From WTJD01 sp964225175 (GTDB lineage: Bacteria; Pseudomonadota; Gammaproteobacteria; Xanthomonadales; SZUA-36): DNA of 64,000 bases. The translations under genes were made by a program, and so were the position numbers. The stretch covers positions 1 to 64,000 of the forward strand of contig CAXQNK010000055.1 of NCBI GenBank assembly GCA_964225175.1. Direction: 5' to 3'. The notes under the pieces were generated by a model. It was not told the origin of the DNA. It worked only from the letters and a program-made list of their open reading frames with translations, and did no database searches. Below are positions 52,351 through 61,688 of the stretch, piece after piece. Position 1 is the first letter of the stretch; each line of letters opens with the position of its first letter.

Positions 52351-53868
52351 ATGAGACAGAGATTTTTGGGAATGCTCGCTGGCTCGTTGAGCAGCGCACC
52401 CGCCTGGGCAGACGTGGGTATTGATCAGCAAATCAACGACGCAGTAGCGCCTGTTTCCAATGCCGTCGCCGGATTCATATTTTCGTCCTTTCCGGTGGGT
52501 GGTGTAGCCATTCCTTTCGTGCTGGTCTGGCTGATTGTTGCGGCAACGATCTTCACGTTCTACTTTCGGTTCATCAGTCTTCGTGCCTTCAAGCACGGCT
52601 TTCAGTTGGTACGTGGCGATTACACTGATCCGAATGCCGCGGGTGAGGTCACGCATTTCCAGGCGCTTGCCACCGCACTCTCGGGCACGGTGGGGCTTGG
52701 CAATATTGCTGGTGTGGCGGTTGCGGTCTCGCTGGGTGGTCCCGGCGCGACATTCTGGATGATCCTGGCCGGATTTCTGGGAATGTCTTCGAAATTCACG
52801 GAATGCACGCTGGGCGTGAAGTTTCGCAACCACAATGCGGATGGCTCGGTCTCGGGCGGTCCTATGTATTATCTCGCGAAAGGCCTGGCCGAGCGAGGTC
52901 CGGGTTTCGCCAAGCTTGGCAAGGTGCTGGCCGTCATGTTTGCCGTTTTCTGTATCGGCGGATCGTTCGGAGGTGGCAATATGTTCCAGGCCAACCAAAG
53001 CTTCTCGCAACTGGTCAACGTCACCGGTGGCGAGGCCAGTTGGCTGGCGGACAAGGGTTGGTTGTTCGGGATTATCGTGGCCGCCTGCGTGGGGCTGGTG
53101 ATCATTGGTGGCATCAAGGGCATTGCCCGTGTCACTTCGAAGGTCGTTCCTTTCATGGCTGTGATCTACATCGCGGCCGGTATAATGGTGATCCTGATGA
53201 ATCTTTCCGCTGTTCCCGCGGCGATGATGGCCATCGTGACGGGCGCGTTCAGTGCTGAAGGCGTTGCCGGAGGTGCCATCGGGGTGTTGTTCCAGGGTTT
53301 CAAGCGAGCCGCGTTCTCCAATGAAGCGGGCGTCGGATCGGCGGCCATTGCGCACGCAGCGGTGCAGACCAATCGCCCGGTTACAGAGGGCATCGTCGCG
53401 CTTTATGAACCTTTCGTGGATACGGTCGTGGTGTGTACGATTACCGCGCTGGTGATCATCATTACGGGTTACTGGGACCCCAACGTTGATCCCGCCATGG
53501 GCGTGCAGCTGACCTCGGACGCGTTTGAATCCGCAATTGGGTGGTTTCCCTGGGTGCTGACCATTGCCGTGGTTCTTTTTGGATTTTCAACCATGATTTC
53601 CTGGTCCTACTACGGACTGAAAAGCTGGACCTACCTTTTTGGTGAGTCGCGCGCATCCGACATCACCTATAAGGTCCTGTTCCTGTTTTTCGTAATCGTC
53701 GGATCCTCGATGCAACTCGGTGCCGTCATCGATTTCTCGGATGCCATGATTTTCGCGATGGCCTTCCCCAATATCCTGGGGCTGTACCTGTTGCTGCCGG
53801 TAGTGAAGCGAGAACTGAATGAATATTGGTCGGATTACAAAGCCGGCCGGTTGAAGAAGGCGCCGTAA
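52351..53868 (+). CDS. Sodium:alanine/glycine symporter (AGCS family)
   Basis: Imports alanine or glycine with sodium. 505 residues from ATG 52351, with GGAG 11 bases upstream; the open frame reaches back to 52261 into the usp gene but the extra 30 residues are not family-like. An N-terminal hydrophobic stretch ending APAWA may be a signal-like first segment. Eleven or so TM helices follow with the AGCS blocks ATALSGTVGLGNIAGVAVAV, GGPMYYLAKGL and AAFSNEAGVGSAAIAHAAV. Substrate preference is not readable. Confidence 0.94.
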   Translation: MRQRFLGMLAGSLSSAPAWADVGIDQQINDAVAPVSNAVAGFIFSSFPVGGVAIPFVLVWLIVAATIFTFYFRFISLRAFKHGFQLVRGDYTDPNAAGEVTHFQALATALSGTVGLGNIAGVAVAVSLGGPGATFWMILAGFLGMSSKFTECTLGVKFRNHNADGSVSGGPMYYLAKGLAERGPGFAKLGKVLAVMFAVFCIGGSFGGGNMFQANQSFSQLVNVTGGEASWLADKGWLFGIIVAACVGLVIIGGIKGIARVTSKVVPFMAVIYIAAGIMVILMNLSAVPAAMMAIVTGAFSAEGVAGGAIGVLFQGFKRAAFSNEAGVGSAAIAHAAVQTNRPVTEGIVALYEPFVDTVVVCTITALVIIITGYWDPNVDPAMGVQLTSDAFESAIGWFPWVLTIAVVLFGFSTMISWSYYGLKSWTYLFGESRASDITYKVLFLFFVIVGSSMQLGAVIDFSDAMIFAMAFPNILGLYLLLPVVKRELNEYWSDYKAGRLKKAP

Positions 53869-53906
53869 ACGGATTGTTAAGCCAATGGGGATATCTCCAG
53901 ACTCGC

Positions 53907-53942
53907 CGGCGTGGAATACGGTATACATCTGGAGCCACGCCG
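53907..53942. repeat. Inverted repeat in the tkt leader region
   Basis: CGGCGTGG (53907-53914) and CCACGCCG (53935-53942) are exact reverse complements with a 20-base loop, flanked by a competing pair TCTCCAGA (53894-53901) and TCTGGAG (53928-53934). The two stems are mutually exclusive. It lies between the symporter stop and the transketolase start. It could end the symporter mRNA (no T run) or act in the tkt leader. Confidence 0.4.
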
Positions 53943-54007
53943 TGTCATCGACATGGTCCCTTGAGGATGTGTCTCGATACTGAACATTGACTAAGCTGGA
54001 ATTCCTG

Positions 54008-56008
54008 ATGCCTACCCGTCGTGAACTTGCAAATGCCGTGCGCGCACTGTCAATGGACGCTGTGCAACGTGCCAACTCAGGTCATCCTGGCATGCCAATG
54101 GGCATGGCGGATATTGCCGAAGTCCTGTGGAATGATTTTCTGAAGCATGACCCGTCCGATCCGAACTGGTCAGACAGAGACCGCTTCGTTCTCTCGAACG
54201 GACATGGGTCGATGCTCCTGTATTCGTTGCTGCATCTCACCGGGTACGACTTGCCGATGTCAGAGATTCGCAATTTCAGGCAACTGCACTCGCGCACCGC
54301 AGGTCACCCTGAGTATGGAGAAACGCCTGGCGTTGAGACCACGACAGGGCCGCTGGGACAGGGTATTGCCAATGGGGTAGGAATGGCCCTGGGCGAAAAG
54401 GTGCTGGCGCAGCGTTTCAACCGGGAGGGCCACGAACTGGTCGATCACCGCACCTGGGTATTCCTGGGTGATGGCTGTCTTATGGAAGGTATATCACACG
54501 AAGCCTGCTCTTTGGCGGCCACTCTGGGGCTCAACAAGCTGATTGCATTCTGGGATGAAAATGGAATTTCAATTGACGGCGAGATCAGTGGCTGGTTTAC
54601 CGATGATACGCCGGCAAGATTCGAGGCCTATGGCTGGCTGGTGATCCGTGATGTGGACGGTCACGACCCCGTGGAAATCAGACAGGCGATTGAGACTGCC
54701 TTGGCAGAAACTCAGCGTCCCACCCTGATTTGCTGCCGTACGGTCATTGGGTTCGGTTCTCCCGCCAAGCAGGGCAGTGCGGCTTCTCACGGTGCCCCCT
54801 TGGGCGATGAGGAGGTGGCCAAGGCCAGAGAAGCAATGTCGTGGCCGCACCCACCTTTCGAGATTCCCCAAGCAGTCTATGCTGCCTGGGATGCGCGAGA
54901 TAGCGGCGCAGCGGCCAGGCAAGCCTGGGAGGCACGCTGGACTGCCTATGCGGCTGCCTACCCCGAACCGGCTGCTGAATATGATCGCCGAATGCGGGGT
55001 GCACTGCCGACAGGATGGGAAGCTGAGACCGCTGCCGCCATCGCGCAACTGCAGGCAGAGGCAAAGGACATGGCGACGCGGAAAGCGTCCCAGCTAGCCC
55101 TGGAGTCCTTCGGGCCGCTGCTCCCTGAATTGATCGGCGGCTCCGCTGACCTGGCGGGTTCCAACAACACGATCTGGTCTGGCAGCAAAAATGTTCTCGA
55201 AGGCCAGGGCGAAGGCAACTATGTTTATTTCGGAGTGCGCGAGTTTGGAATGACAGCGCTGTGCAACGGGCTCGCCCTGCATGGGGGGTTTATTCCTTAC
55301 AGCGCCACATTCCTAGTGTTTTCCGACTATGCCCGCAATGCGGTACGCATGTCGGCAATGATGGGCGCGCACAACATCCACATCTACACGCATGATTCCA
55401 TTGGGCTTGGAGAGGACGGACCCACTCACCAGCCCGTGGAGCATCTCACCAGTTTGAGGTTGATGCCGAACTTAAGCGTTTGGCGACCCTGCGATGCGGT
55501 TGAATCCGCTGTCGCATGGAAGCTCGCGCTCGAGGAGAAGCATCAACCGCACGCATTGATTTTCAGCCGACAAGGCTTACCGGCGCAGAGTCGCTCCGAG
55601 GCGCAGTTAGCGTTGATAGAGCAGGGCGGGTACATCCTGGCAGATTCTGACGGGATGCCGGACGTGATTCTGATGGCCACGGGGTCCGAAGTCCAGCTGA
55701 TCGTGGAGGCCGCGAGACAGTTGGCTGATTCGGGCATTGCCGCCCGCGTGGTGTCCATGCCCAATCCCGAACGTTTTCTGCAGCAAGACGCGGCATACAC
55801 GGAATCTGTGCTGCCTGCTGCCGTCACTTCGCGGGTTGCGGTCGAGGCGGGGAGCACCCTCTTCTGGCGTGGGCTGGTAGGTGACAGGGGTAAAGTGATC
55901 GGCATCGATTCATTTGGCGCTTCGGCCCCCGCGACAGATTTGTTTGAACATTACGGCATCAACGTGCTCGCCGTTGTCGATGCGGCGCGCAAATCACTGA
56001 ACACATAA
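54008..56008 (+). CDS. tkt: Transketolase
   Basis: Thiamine-diphosphate enzyme of the pentose phosphate pathway moving two-carbon units between sugar phosphates. 666 residues from ATG 54008 (MPTRRELANAVRAL), matching the E. coli start. Seen are SGHPGMPMGMADIAEVLW, LSNGHGSMLLYSLLHLTG, TGPLGQGIANGVGMALGEK, the TPP-binding GDGCLMEGISHEA, SHGAPLG, and in the second domain FGVREFGMTALCNGLALHGG and THDSIGLGEDGPTHQPVEHL. First of three genes tkt-gap-pgk. Confidence 0.98.
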   Translation: MPTRRELANAVRALSMDAVQRANSGHPGMPMGMADIAEVLWNDFLKHDPSDPNWSDRDRFVLSNGHGSMLLYSLLHLTGYDLPMSEIRNFRQLHSRTAGHPEYGETPGVETTTGPLGQGIANGVGMALGEKVLAQRFNREGHELVDHRTWVFLGDGCLMEGISHEACSLAATLGLNKLIAFWDENGISIDGEISGWFTDDTPARFEAYGWLVIRDVDGHDPVEIRQAIETALAETQRPTLICCRTVIGFGSPAKQGSAASHGAPLGDEEVAKAREAMSWPHPPFEIPQAVYAAWDARDSGAAARQAWEARWTAYAAAYPEPAAEYDRRMRGALPTGWEAETAAAIAQLQAEAKDMATRKASQLALESFGPLLPELIGGSADLAGSNNTIWSGSKNVLEGQGEGNYVYFGVREFGMTALCNGLALHGGFIPYSATFLVFSDYARNAVRMSAMMGAHNIHIYTHDSIGLGEDGPTHQPVEHLTSLRLMPNLSVWRPCDAVESAVAWKLALEEKHQPHALIFSRQGLPAQSRSEAQLALIEQGGYILADSDGMPDVILMATGSEVQLIVEAARQLADSGIAARVVSMPNPERFLQQDAAYTESVLPAAVTSRVAVEAGSTLFWRGLVGDRGKVIGIDSFGASAPATDLFEHYGINVLAVVDAARKSLNT

Positions 56009-56028
56009 ATTTCTCAGGAGTATTTTTT

Positions 56029-57036
56029 ATGGCTATTAAAGTCGCTATCAATGGCTACGGTCGGATTGGGCGAAACATCATGCGCGCAGTTCACGAGTAT
56101 GGAAGAACGGGTGAGATCGAAATTGTCGCTATCAACGACCTTGGAGATGCAGACAGCAATGCGCATCTGACCCAGTACGATACCGCGCACGGGCGCTTTC
56201 CCGGAGAAGTTCGCGTAGAAGAGGGAGACCTGGTCGTCAATGGCAGCCGGGTGAAAGTCTACGCAGAACGCGATCCCTCAAAGTTGCCCTGGTCCGAGCT
56301 TGGTGTCGAAGTGGTATATGAGTGCACAGGCCTGTTCCGCAGTCGCGAGACAGCGGGCGCCCACCTCGCCGCGGGAGCGAGCAAGGTGATCATCTCAGCG
56401 CCGGGCCAGGAGGTGGATAACACTATCGTTTACGGCGTTAATCATGGCACGCTGACGCCCGATCATCGCGTGATCTCCAATGCATCGTGCACCACCAATT
56501 GCCTGGCGCCCCTGGCCAAAGTTCTGCATGAGGGCGTGGGCATCGAAAAAGGGCTGATGACCACGATCCACGCCTACACCAACGACCAGGTCCTAACGGA
56601 TGTTTTCCACAAGGATCTACGCCGGGCTCGCTCCGCCACGATGAGTCAGATCCCGACGAAAACGGGGGCCGCAGCAGCCGTTGGCCTCGTGCTGCCCGAG
56701 CTCAATGGCAAATTGGATGGATTTTCCATGCGGGTTCCGACGATTAATGTTTCGGTTGTCGATCTGAGCTTCGTTGCCGGCCGTTCAACCACGGTCGAGG
56801 AGATCAACGCAATCGTCAAATCAGCTTCACAAGGCGCCCTCAGTGGTGTGCTGGCCTATAACGATCTACCCCTGGTCTCTGTTGACTTCAATCACAATCC
56901 GGCGTCTTCGGTGTTTGACGCGGGGCTGACCCGCGTCATGGAAGGCAATCTCGTCAAGGTGCTGAGTTGGTATGACAACGAGTGGGGTTTCAGTAACCGT
57001 ATGCTCGATACCACCCTGGCCCTGATGAACGCCTGA
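56029..57036 (+). CDS. gap: Glyceraldehyde-3-phosphate dehydrogenase, type I
   Basis: Oxidises and phosphorylates glyceraldehyde 3-phosphate with NAD(P). 335 residues with the N-terminal AINGYGRIGRNIMRA, the active-site SNASCTTNCLAPLAKVL with catalytic Cys154 and Asn, the His in TTIHAYTNDQ and the C-terminal SWYDNEWGFSNRML. In the coenzyme loop the sequence is INDLGDADSNAHLTQYDT; the usual NAD-preferring Asp is in place, though preference is not certain. CAGGAG precedes the ATG; it lies 20 bases after tkt. Confidence 0.98.
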   Translation: MAIKVAINGYGRIGRNIMRAVHEYGRTGEIEIVAINDLGDADSNAHLTQYDTAHGRFPGEVRVEEGDLVVNGSRVKVYAERDPSKLPWSELGVEVVYECTGLFRSRETAGAHLAAGASKVIISAPGQEVDNTIVYGVNHGTLTPDHRVISNASCTTNCLAPLAKVLHEGVGIEKGLMTTIHAYTNDQVLTDVFHKDLRRARSATMSQIPTKTGAAAAVGLVLPELNGKLDGFSMRVPTINVSVVDLSFVAGRSTTVEEINAIVKSASQGALSGVLAYNDLPLVSVDFNHNPASSVFDAGLTRVMEGNLVKVLSWYDNEWGFSNRMLDTTLALMNA

Positions 57037-57076
57037 TCCGGAGCGGCTGGCAAGCACCAGAAGGAGGCGAAAGGCA

Positions 57077-58264
57077 ATGTCTTTCCTGCACATGGAAGAG
57101 CTGAACCTGGCTGGAAACCGCGTGCTCATCAGGGAGGACCTGAACGTCCCCATCGAGTCTGGTTGTGTCACTTCCGACAAGCGCATACGCGCCGCGATCC
57201 CGACCATTCGCATGGCGACGGAGCAAGGTGCGGCAGTGATCGTGATGTCCCACCTGGGGCGTCCCCAGGAAGGCAAGCCGTCTGCCGAGTTCTCGTTGGG
57301 GCCCGTGGCGGATTGCCTGTCTCAGCATCTCGGCCAGGAGGTTCGCCTCGTCGCGGACTGGCTCGACGGTGTAAAGGTCGACCCGGGAGAGATTGTTCTG
57401 TGTGAAAACGTACGGTTCAACGCGGGTGAAAAGGCGAATGATGACGATCTGGCCCGGCGCATGGCCGGGTTGTGCGATATTTTCGTCATGGATGCTTTTG
57501 GAACCGCACATCGCGCCCAGGCCTCGACGGAGGGTGTGGCACGATTTGCGCCCGTCGCATGCGCGGGCCCGTTGCTGGCCCGGGAGTTGATGGCGCTGCA
57601 GAAGGCGCTGGAGGATCCTCAGCGACCGATGCTCGCCATCGTCGGCGGCTCCAAGGTCAGCAGCAAGCTCACGGTGCTGGAGGCGCTTCTGGAACGAACC
57701 GATCAGCTGATCGTTGGCGGCGGGATCGCCAACACATTCATTGCTGCTTCAGGTTATGAGGTCGGGCGCTCACTCTATGAACCGGGCCTGGTTGACGAGG
57801 CTCAGCGACTTATCCGCCTGGCGCATGAGCGGGGCGGTGACATTCCCATTCCCCGGGATGTATTGGTGGCTGACCGTTTCGAGTCCGATGCACAGGCCCG
57901 GGTGAGGGATATCGACTCGGTGGGCGAGCAGGAATTAATTCTCGATATCGGGCCGCTGACCGCTGTGTCTTATGCCGACATGATCTGGGATGCGGGAACG
58001 GTGCTCTGGAACGGTCCGGTCGGTGTGTTTGAATTCCAGAACTTTCTCTCTGGGACACGCAGCGTTGCCGAAGCGATAGAGAAATCAGCGGCGTTTAGCA
58101 TTGCCGGTGGCGGAGACACCCTCGCGGCCATTGACCAGTTTGGTGTCGCTGAGGGCGTCAGTTACATCTCCACCGGGGGCGGCGCTTTTCTCGAATACGT
58201 CGAGGGAAAGACCCTGCCTGCCGTGCAGGTATTGAACGAGCGCGGGGCGGAGTATCGCGCATAA
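57077..58264 (+). CDS. pgk: Phosphoglycerate kinase
   Basis: Transfers phosphate from 1,3-bisphosphoglycerate to ADP. 395 residues with the signature RVLIREDLNVPIESG, MSHLGRPQEG, LLARELMALQKALEDPQRPM, the hinge region VGGSKVSSKLTVLEAL and the nucleotide-binding GGGDTLAAI near the end. AAGGAGG is found about 10 bases before the ATG. Last gene of tkt-gap-pgk; pyruvate kinase or aldolase, frequent next members, are absent and a convergent patatin gene follows 24 bases later. Confidence 0.98.
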   Translation: MSFLHMEELNLAGNRVLIREDLNVPIESGCVTSDKRIRAAIPTIRMATEQGAAVIVMSHLGRPQEGKPSAEFSLGPVADCLSQHLGQEVRLVADWLDGVKVDPGEIVLCENVRFNAGEKANDDDLARRMAGLCDIFVMDAFGTAHRAQASTEGVARFAPVACAGPLLARELMALQKALEDPQRPMLAIVGGSKVSSKLTVLEALLERTDQLIVGGGIANTFIAASGYEVGRSLYEPGLVDEAQRLIRLAHERGGDIPIPRDVLVADRFESDAQARVRDIDSVGEQELILDIGPLTAVSYADMIWDAGTVLWNGPVGVFEFQNFLSGTRSVAEAIEKSAAFSIAGGGDTLAAIDQFGVAEGVSYISTGGGAFLEYVEGKTLPAVQVLNERGAEYRA

Positions 58265-58288
58265 CAGCGCTCGCCCGCGCGCATTTCG

Positions 58289-60541
58289 TCAATGGCGCCC
58301 GATGTTCTGGTCGCCCAGGATGGTTCCAAATCGCAGGAAGAACAGGCCGCTTTGCGCCTCGTTCCAGCCGTAGCCGAGGTACATCGGCCCGAGGGGCGTG
58401 TCATAAGCGAAGTACACGCTGCCATTGAGCGTCCCATCCGAATAAACATCACTCGCCCGGTCCGACGCGCCGCCATATTCAACGGTCATACCCACATACC
58501 CCGGCAGAAAACCGGATTGCGTCAAACGGTATCGATAGCCCAACAGGGACATTCCGAAATTCGCCCCAATCAACTCATCGCGCTGAAACCCGGACATACT
58601 CAGAAAGCCACCGCCTGTATACAGTGCGTAGATGGGCACGTCGTTTTGGAAAGAATAATCGAAGCGACTCCCAATCCAGGCGGTATGAGCACCGCGTGTA
58701 AAGGCGGAGAAAAATGCAAGTTCCAATTGCTCAAACTCCTGGTCTGCCCCAAGGTTTTCGCGCGAACTGACGTAGCGCGCCCGAATGATGCTTCCCTCTG
58801 AAGGAATGTACCGGTTGTCCAGGCGGTCATAGAGGCCCCAGATCGACCATTCACCGCCATCGTAGCGATAGGGATCAAAGCCCGGGGACCCCACTCTTAA
58901 ATCGAGCTTACCTGCATATCGGGCAACCGACCCGAACAATCCGGCATGACGGCCGAACTCCCGACCGAAGGAAATCTGGGTGCCATAATCTGCAGCCTCG
59001 ACGATCGCGAGAAGGTTTCCACTCTCGTCCCAGGCCTGGATATCTCGCCGTGTAGCTGTGATGTTGGGTTGTAAAATCCACCGCAGCCGATTGTCCAGCG
59101 GCATGTACAGTTCGGCCAGCAGGCCGGCGTCCTCGCCGACCTGGATTGCACCCCGAAATTCCGCGCCGCGTTTGTTGAGATCCGTTTTGAGATACGCGGC
59201 TTTCAGGTCCAGGTTGGAGCCGCGTGGTCCGCTGGAAATATTCAGGCCCGTCTCTATGAAGTCCAGCCCGCGCTTATCCTGTTCAACCTCGATGACAACC
59301 CCTGTTTCGCCGTTTTCCTCGACAATCCGATATTGCGCCGTGCGAATGAAACCAAGCCCGTATATGCGGGCAATGTCTCGGTCCAGTTCCTCGTAGTTGA
59401 CGCTCTGACCGGCCTGGATCCTGATTTTTTCCATCAGCACCTCGTCGGAAAACCTCGAGTTGTTCTCGAGCCGCACAAATTGCAAGTCACCTGGCTCAGA
59501 TCGGCAACGGTTGATTCCGCTTCGCCACTCACCGTAACTTTTTGAATCGAGCGCATAGGGAGTCAATCGTCCAGAACTGGAGGACGCCGCCTCGAAACCC
59601 AGGGGAATCACCTCTTCGATACGGTCAAAGTCCGCTGAGCCAAATTCGATGCCCAGCTTCGGTTCAAGCAGCACATCGCCCGGCGCCAGGCTGGCGATTT
59701 GTCTTTCTGTATTTTCACTGACCATCAGTGTGGTGAGTTGGCTGACCACGGCGAGTAGATTATCAAGCTGATCAGCCGGTAGCTTGGGATAGGCAACGTC
59801 CACGGCTATTACGACATCTGCCTGCATATCGCGAGCGGTTTCGATGGGCAGGTTCTGGACTATTCCCCCGTCGACCAGCAAGGAATCACCCATTCGAATG
59901 GGGTCAAATGCGCCGGGTACGGACATGCTGGCCCGCATGGCCAGTGATAGTTTTCCCGAATCCAGGACCTTGATATCTCCCGTGACGAGGTCAGCGGCCA
60001 CGGCGCGGAAGGGTATAGGCAGTTCGTCGAAATTCTCGACGCGCGTCTCATTCGAGACCAGTTGTTCCATCAAGAGCCCGATTTTCTGCCCGGCCACCGC
60101 GCCGCTCGGGAGCACGGTCGAGTCGCTGCCTATACCTAATTTGGGTCCAAAAAGGCCGAGGTCATCGTCCCGTTTTCGCCGTAATGGCCGCTGGCTTCGG
60201 GGGGTGGCATCGCTGAACATGGCGTTCCAGTCGATCGCCACAAGAGCAGATTCGATCTCCCGTGCTGTGAGTCCTGCGGCGTACAGTCCGCCAATGATGG
60301 ATCCCATGCTGGTTCCCGCAATCACATCGACCGGAATCCTGTTTTCCTCCAAGAATCTCAATACGCCGACATGCGCGCCGCCGCGCGCGCCGCCGCCGCC
60401 GAGTACGAGCCCGATGCGAGGCCTGTCCTCCTGCGTAAGCGGTGTGCACTGCTGCGCATCAGCGGGTTGGTAACACATTAGAGCCGCAGCAAGGCACCAC
60501 GTGACGGCGAGGGTGTAGCGAAGTTTTTGAAAATCGTTCAT
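58289..60541 (-). CDS. PlpD-like patatin phospholipase with POTRA and outer-membrane barrel (type Vd autotransporter)
   Basis: 750 residues from ATG 60541. Signal peptide about 1-30 (ending ADAQ), patatin domain about 40-330 with oxyanion loop LGGGGARGGAHVG, nucleophile Ser78 in GTSMG and catalytic Asp224 in DGGIVQNLP. A POTRA-like segment follows (about 380-450, RFSDEVLMEKIRIQAGQSVN) and then a C-terminal BamA/TamA-like barrel ending FFLRFGTILGDQNIGRH. This order is that of P. aeruginosa PlpD, a secreted lipase. The frame is open to 60793, but the signal peptide fixes the start at 60541. Confidence 0.92.
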   Translation of the reverse strand: MNDFQKLRYTLAVTWCLAAALMCYQPADAQQCTPLTQEDRPRIGLVLGGGGARGGAHVGVLRFLEENRIPVDVIAGTSMGSIIGGLYAAGLTAREIESALVAIDWNAMFSDATPRSQRPLRRKRDDDLGLFGPKLGIGSDSTVLPSGAVAGQKIGLLMEQLVSNETRVENFDELPIPFRAVAADLVTGDIKVLDSGKLSLAMRASMSVPGAFDPIRMGDSLLVDGGIVQNLPIETARDMQADVVIAVDVAYPKLPADQLDNLLAVVSQLTTLMVSENTERQIASLAPGDVLLEPKLGIEFGSADFDRIEEVIPLGFEAASSSSGRLTPYALDSKSYGEWRSGINRCRSEPGDLQFVRLENNSRFSDEVLMEKIRIQAGQSVNYEELDRDIARIYGLGFIRTAQYRIVEENGETGVVIEVEQDKRGLDFIETGLNISSGPRGSNLDLKAAYLKTDLNKRGAEFRGAIQVGEDAGLLAELYMPLDNRLRWILQPNITATRRDIQAWDESGNLLAIVEAADYGTQISFGREFGRHAGLFGSVARYAGKLDLRVGSPGFDPYRYDGGEWSIWGLYDRLDNRYIPSEGSIIRARYVSSRENLGADQEFEQLELAFFSAFTRGAHTAWIGSRFDYSFQNDVPIYALYTGGGFLSMSGFQRDELIGANFGMSLLGYRYRLTQSGFLPGYVGMTVEYGGASDRASDVYSDGTLNGSVYFAYDTPLGPMYLGYGWNEAQSGLFFLRFGTILGDQNIGRH

Positions 60542-60968
60542 TGGGCGAGTGGGTCTCAAAAAAGGGCATGATAGTACACCGCCGTGTACGGGGAGTCGCG
60601 TGCCTTTAATCCGTACCTGAGACTCAAGCGCAAATAACCCGGTGCGATGCCTACTGGCCACGCCAGCCCCTTGCAAATCGATGCGCCCGGCTGAACGACC
60701 TGGGAAGCGAGGATGCCCTGGCGCGTAAGTCCCGCGAGGTTGTGAATCGCTCTTATTCGGCCGTGAGTAAGCCATCGGGCGCCTCGCACCCACGCAATTG
60801 ATCCAGCTCGCGGAACTCGAAACCTACTCATATTTGATGGGCCGGTGACCCAAACCACGGGTCACTGACCTCTCAACCCCGACAGGGATGCTTGCTCCGG
60901 AACACGGAGCTGGCCTGGTCGGATGGTTATCGGGATGATCAACCCTTGATTCGTTTACGCCCAATGAT
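60542..60968. other. Intergenic region without recognised gene
   Basis: About 430 bases between the patatin start and the bidirectional terminator. An open frame runs through part of it upstream of the patatin gene, but its translation is Arg/Pro/Gly-rich with no family signal. A perfect 7-base hairpin GTGACCC/GGGTCAC with a 7-base loop lies at 60845-60865. No tRNA, RNase P, 6S, SRP or tmRNA signature was found. It presumably contains the patatin promoter; a small RNA is possible. Confidence 0.4.
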
Positions 60969-60996
60969 AAAAAACCCCGCGCAAGGCGGGGTTTTT
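60969..60996. terminator. Bidirectional Rho-independent terminator
   Basis: Six A, stem CCCCGC (60975-60980), loop GCAAG, stem GCGGGG (60986-60991), five T. Because A and T runs flank both sides it can act on both strands. It ends the minus-strand operon whose last gene stops at 61068, and could stop plus-strand transcription from the 60542-60968 region. Confidence 0.92.
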
Positions 60997-61067
60997 CGTA
61001 CCTCCCAGTGGCATGTTCCGGAGCCATGGGGCTAATGGGGCATGCCATTGCCGGATCAGGCGTTGTT

Positions 61068-61652
61068 CTACTTTTCCATGCTCGCAGAGGTTTCTTCCAC
61101 GGCGATGGCCAGCATGTCGGTGGTCGTGATCAGAACCATGTCACCCACGTCTGCGCGTTTCAGGTTTTCCGGGTTACGCGCTGTGAATTCCGCAACTTCA
61201 CCATCGGGGAATTTCAGTGTGAAAGTATTATTTTCAATGTTGATGTCTTCAACTGAGGCGGTGATGGTCTGCGTGTCCATTACTGCACCTCCGGGCATCT
61301 CGCCTTTCTCCGTCCGCCCGGCAACGCTCATGCCAGCGGCGCTCGGTGCGCTGCCGTCGCCGGCCACGACCATGATTTCAAGGCTGTGCATGTAATCGGC
61401 GATCACGGTGTCACCCACATGCACCTGACCAAGGTTGCGGGCATCTTCGCCCACGACCAAATCCACGGTTTCGCCGTTCTCACCGCGCAGGGTGACTTCC
61501 CGGGTCTCGTGGTTTATGGCCTCGACCGTCGCTTTCATCTCCAGGGTCTGGCTCGCATAGATATAAGGTTTCTCAGCTGGCGCGTGTCCGTCGGCCATTG
61601 CAGCTTGCAAGGAAAACAGGGCCAGGAAAAGGGTCAGAAATATCGCTCTCAT
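61068..61652 (-). CDS. Exported protein with two tandem copies of a small beta domain
   Basis: 194 residues, family not recognised. ATG 61652 has GGAG 6 bases upstream and opens a signal peptide (about 1-21, ending AAMA). The mature part holds two related segments: MKATVEAINHETREVTLRGE then LVVGEDARNLGQVHVGDTVI (about 38-85), and ITASVEDINIENNTFTLKFP then FTARNPENLKRADVGDMVLI (about 131-180), joined by a Gly/Ala/Met linker. Each has the pattern x-V-x-x-I-N-...-T-L-...-N-L-x-x-x-x-V-G-D. Likely periplasmic; last gene of the mltF operon. Confidence 0.78.
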   Translation of the reverse strand: MRAIFLTLFLALFSLQAAMADGHAPAEKPYIYASQTLEMKATVEAINHETREVTLRGENGETVDLVVGEDARNLGQVHVGDTVIADYMHSLEIMVVAGDGSAPSAAGMSVAGRTEKGEMPGGAVMDTQTITASVEDINIENNTFTLKFPDGEVAEFTARNPENLKRADVGDMVLITTTDMLAIAVEETSASMEK

Positions 61653-61688
61653 GGTGTACTCCAAAGGTAGTTAATGATTCGGGGCGCT

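Noticed and set aside
52300..53355. Minus-strand 351-residue open frame over the symporter gene
   Set aside because: His/Arg/Gly-rich antisense shadow of a clear AGCS transporter.
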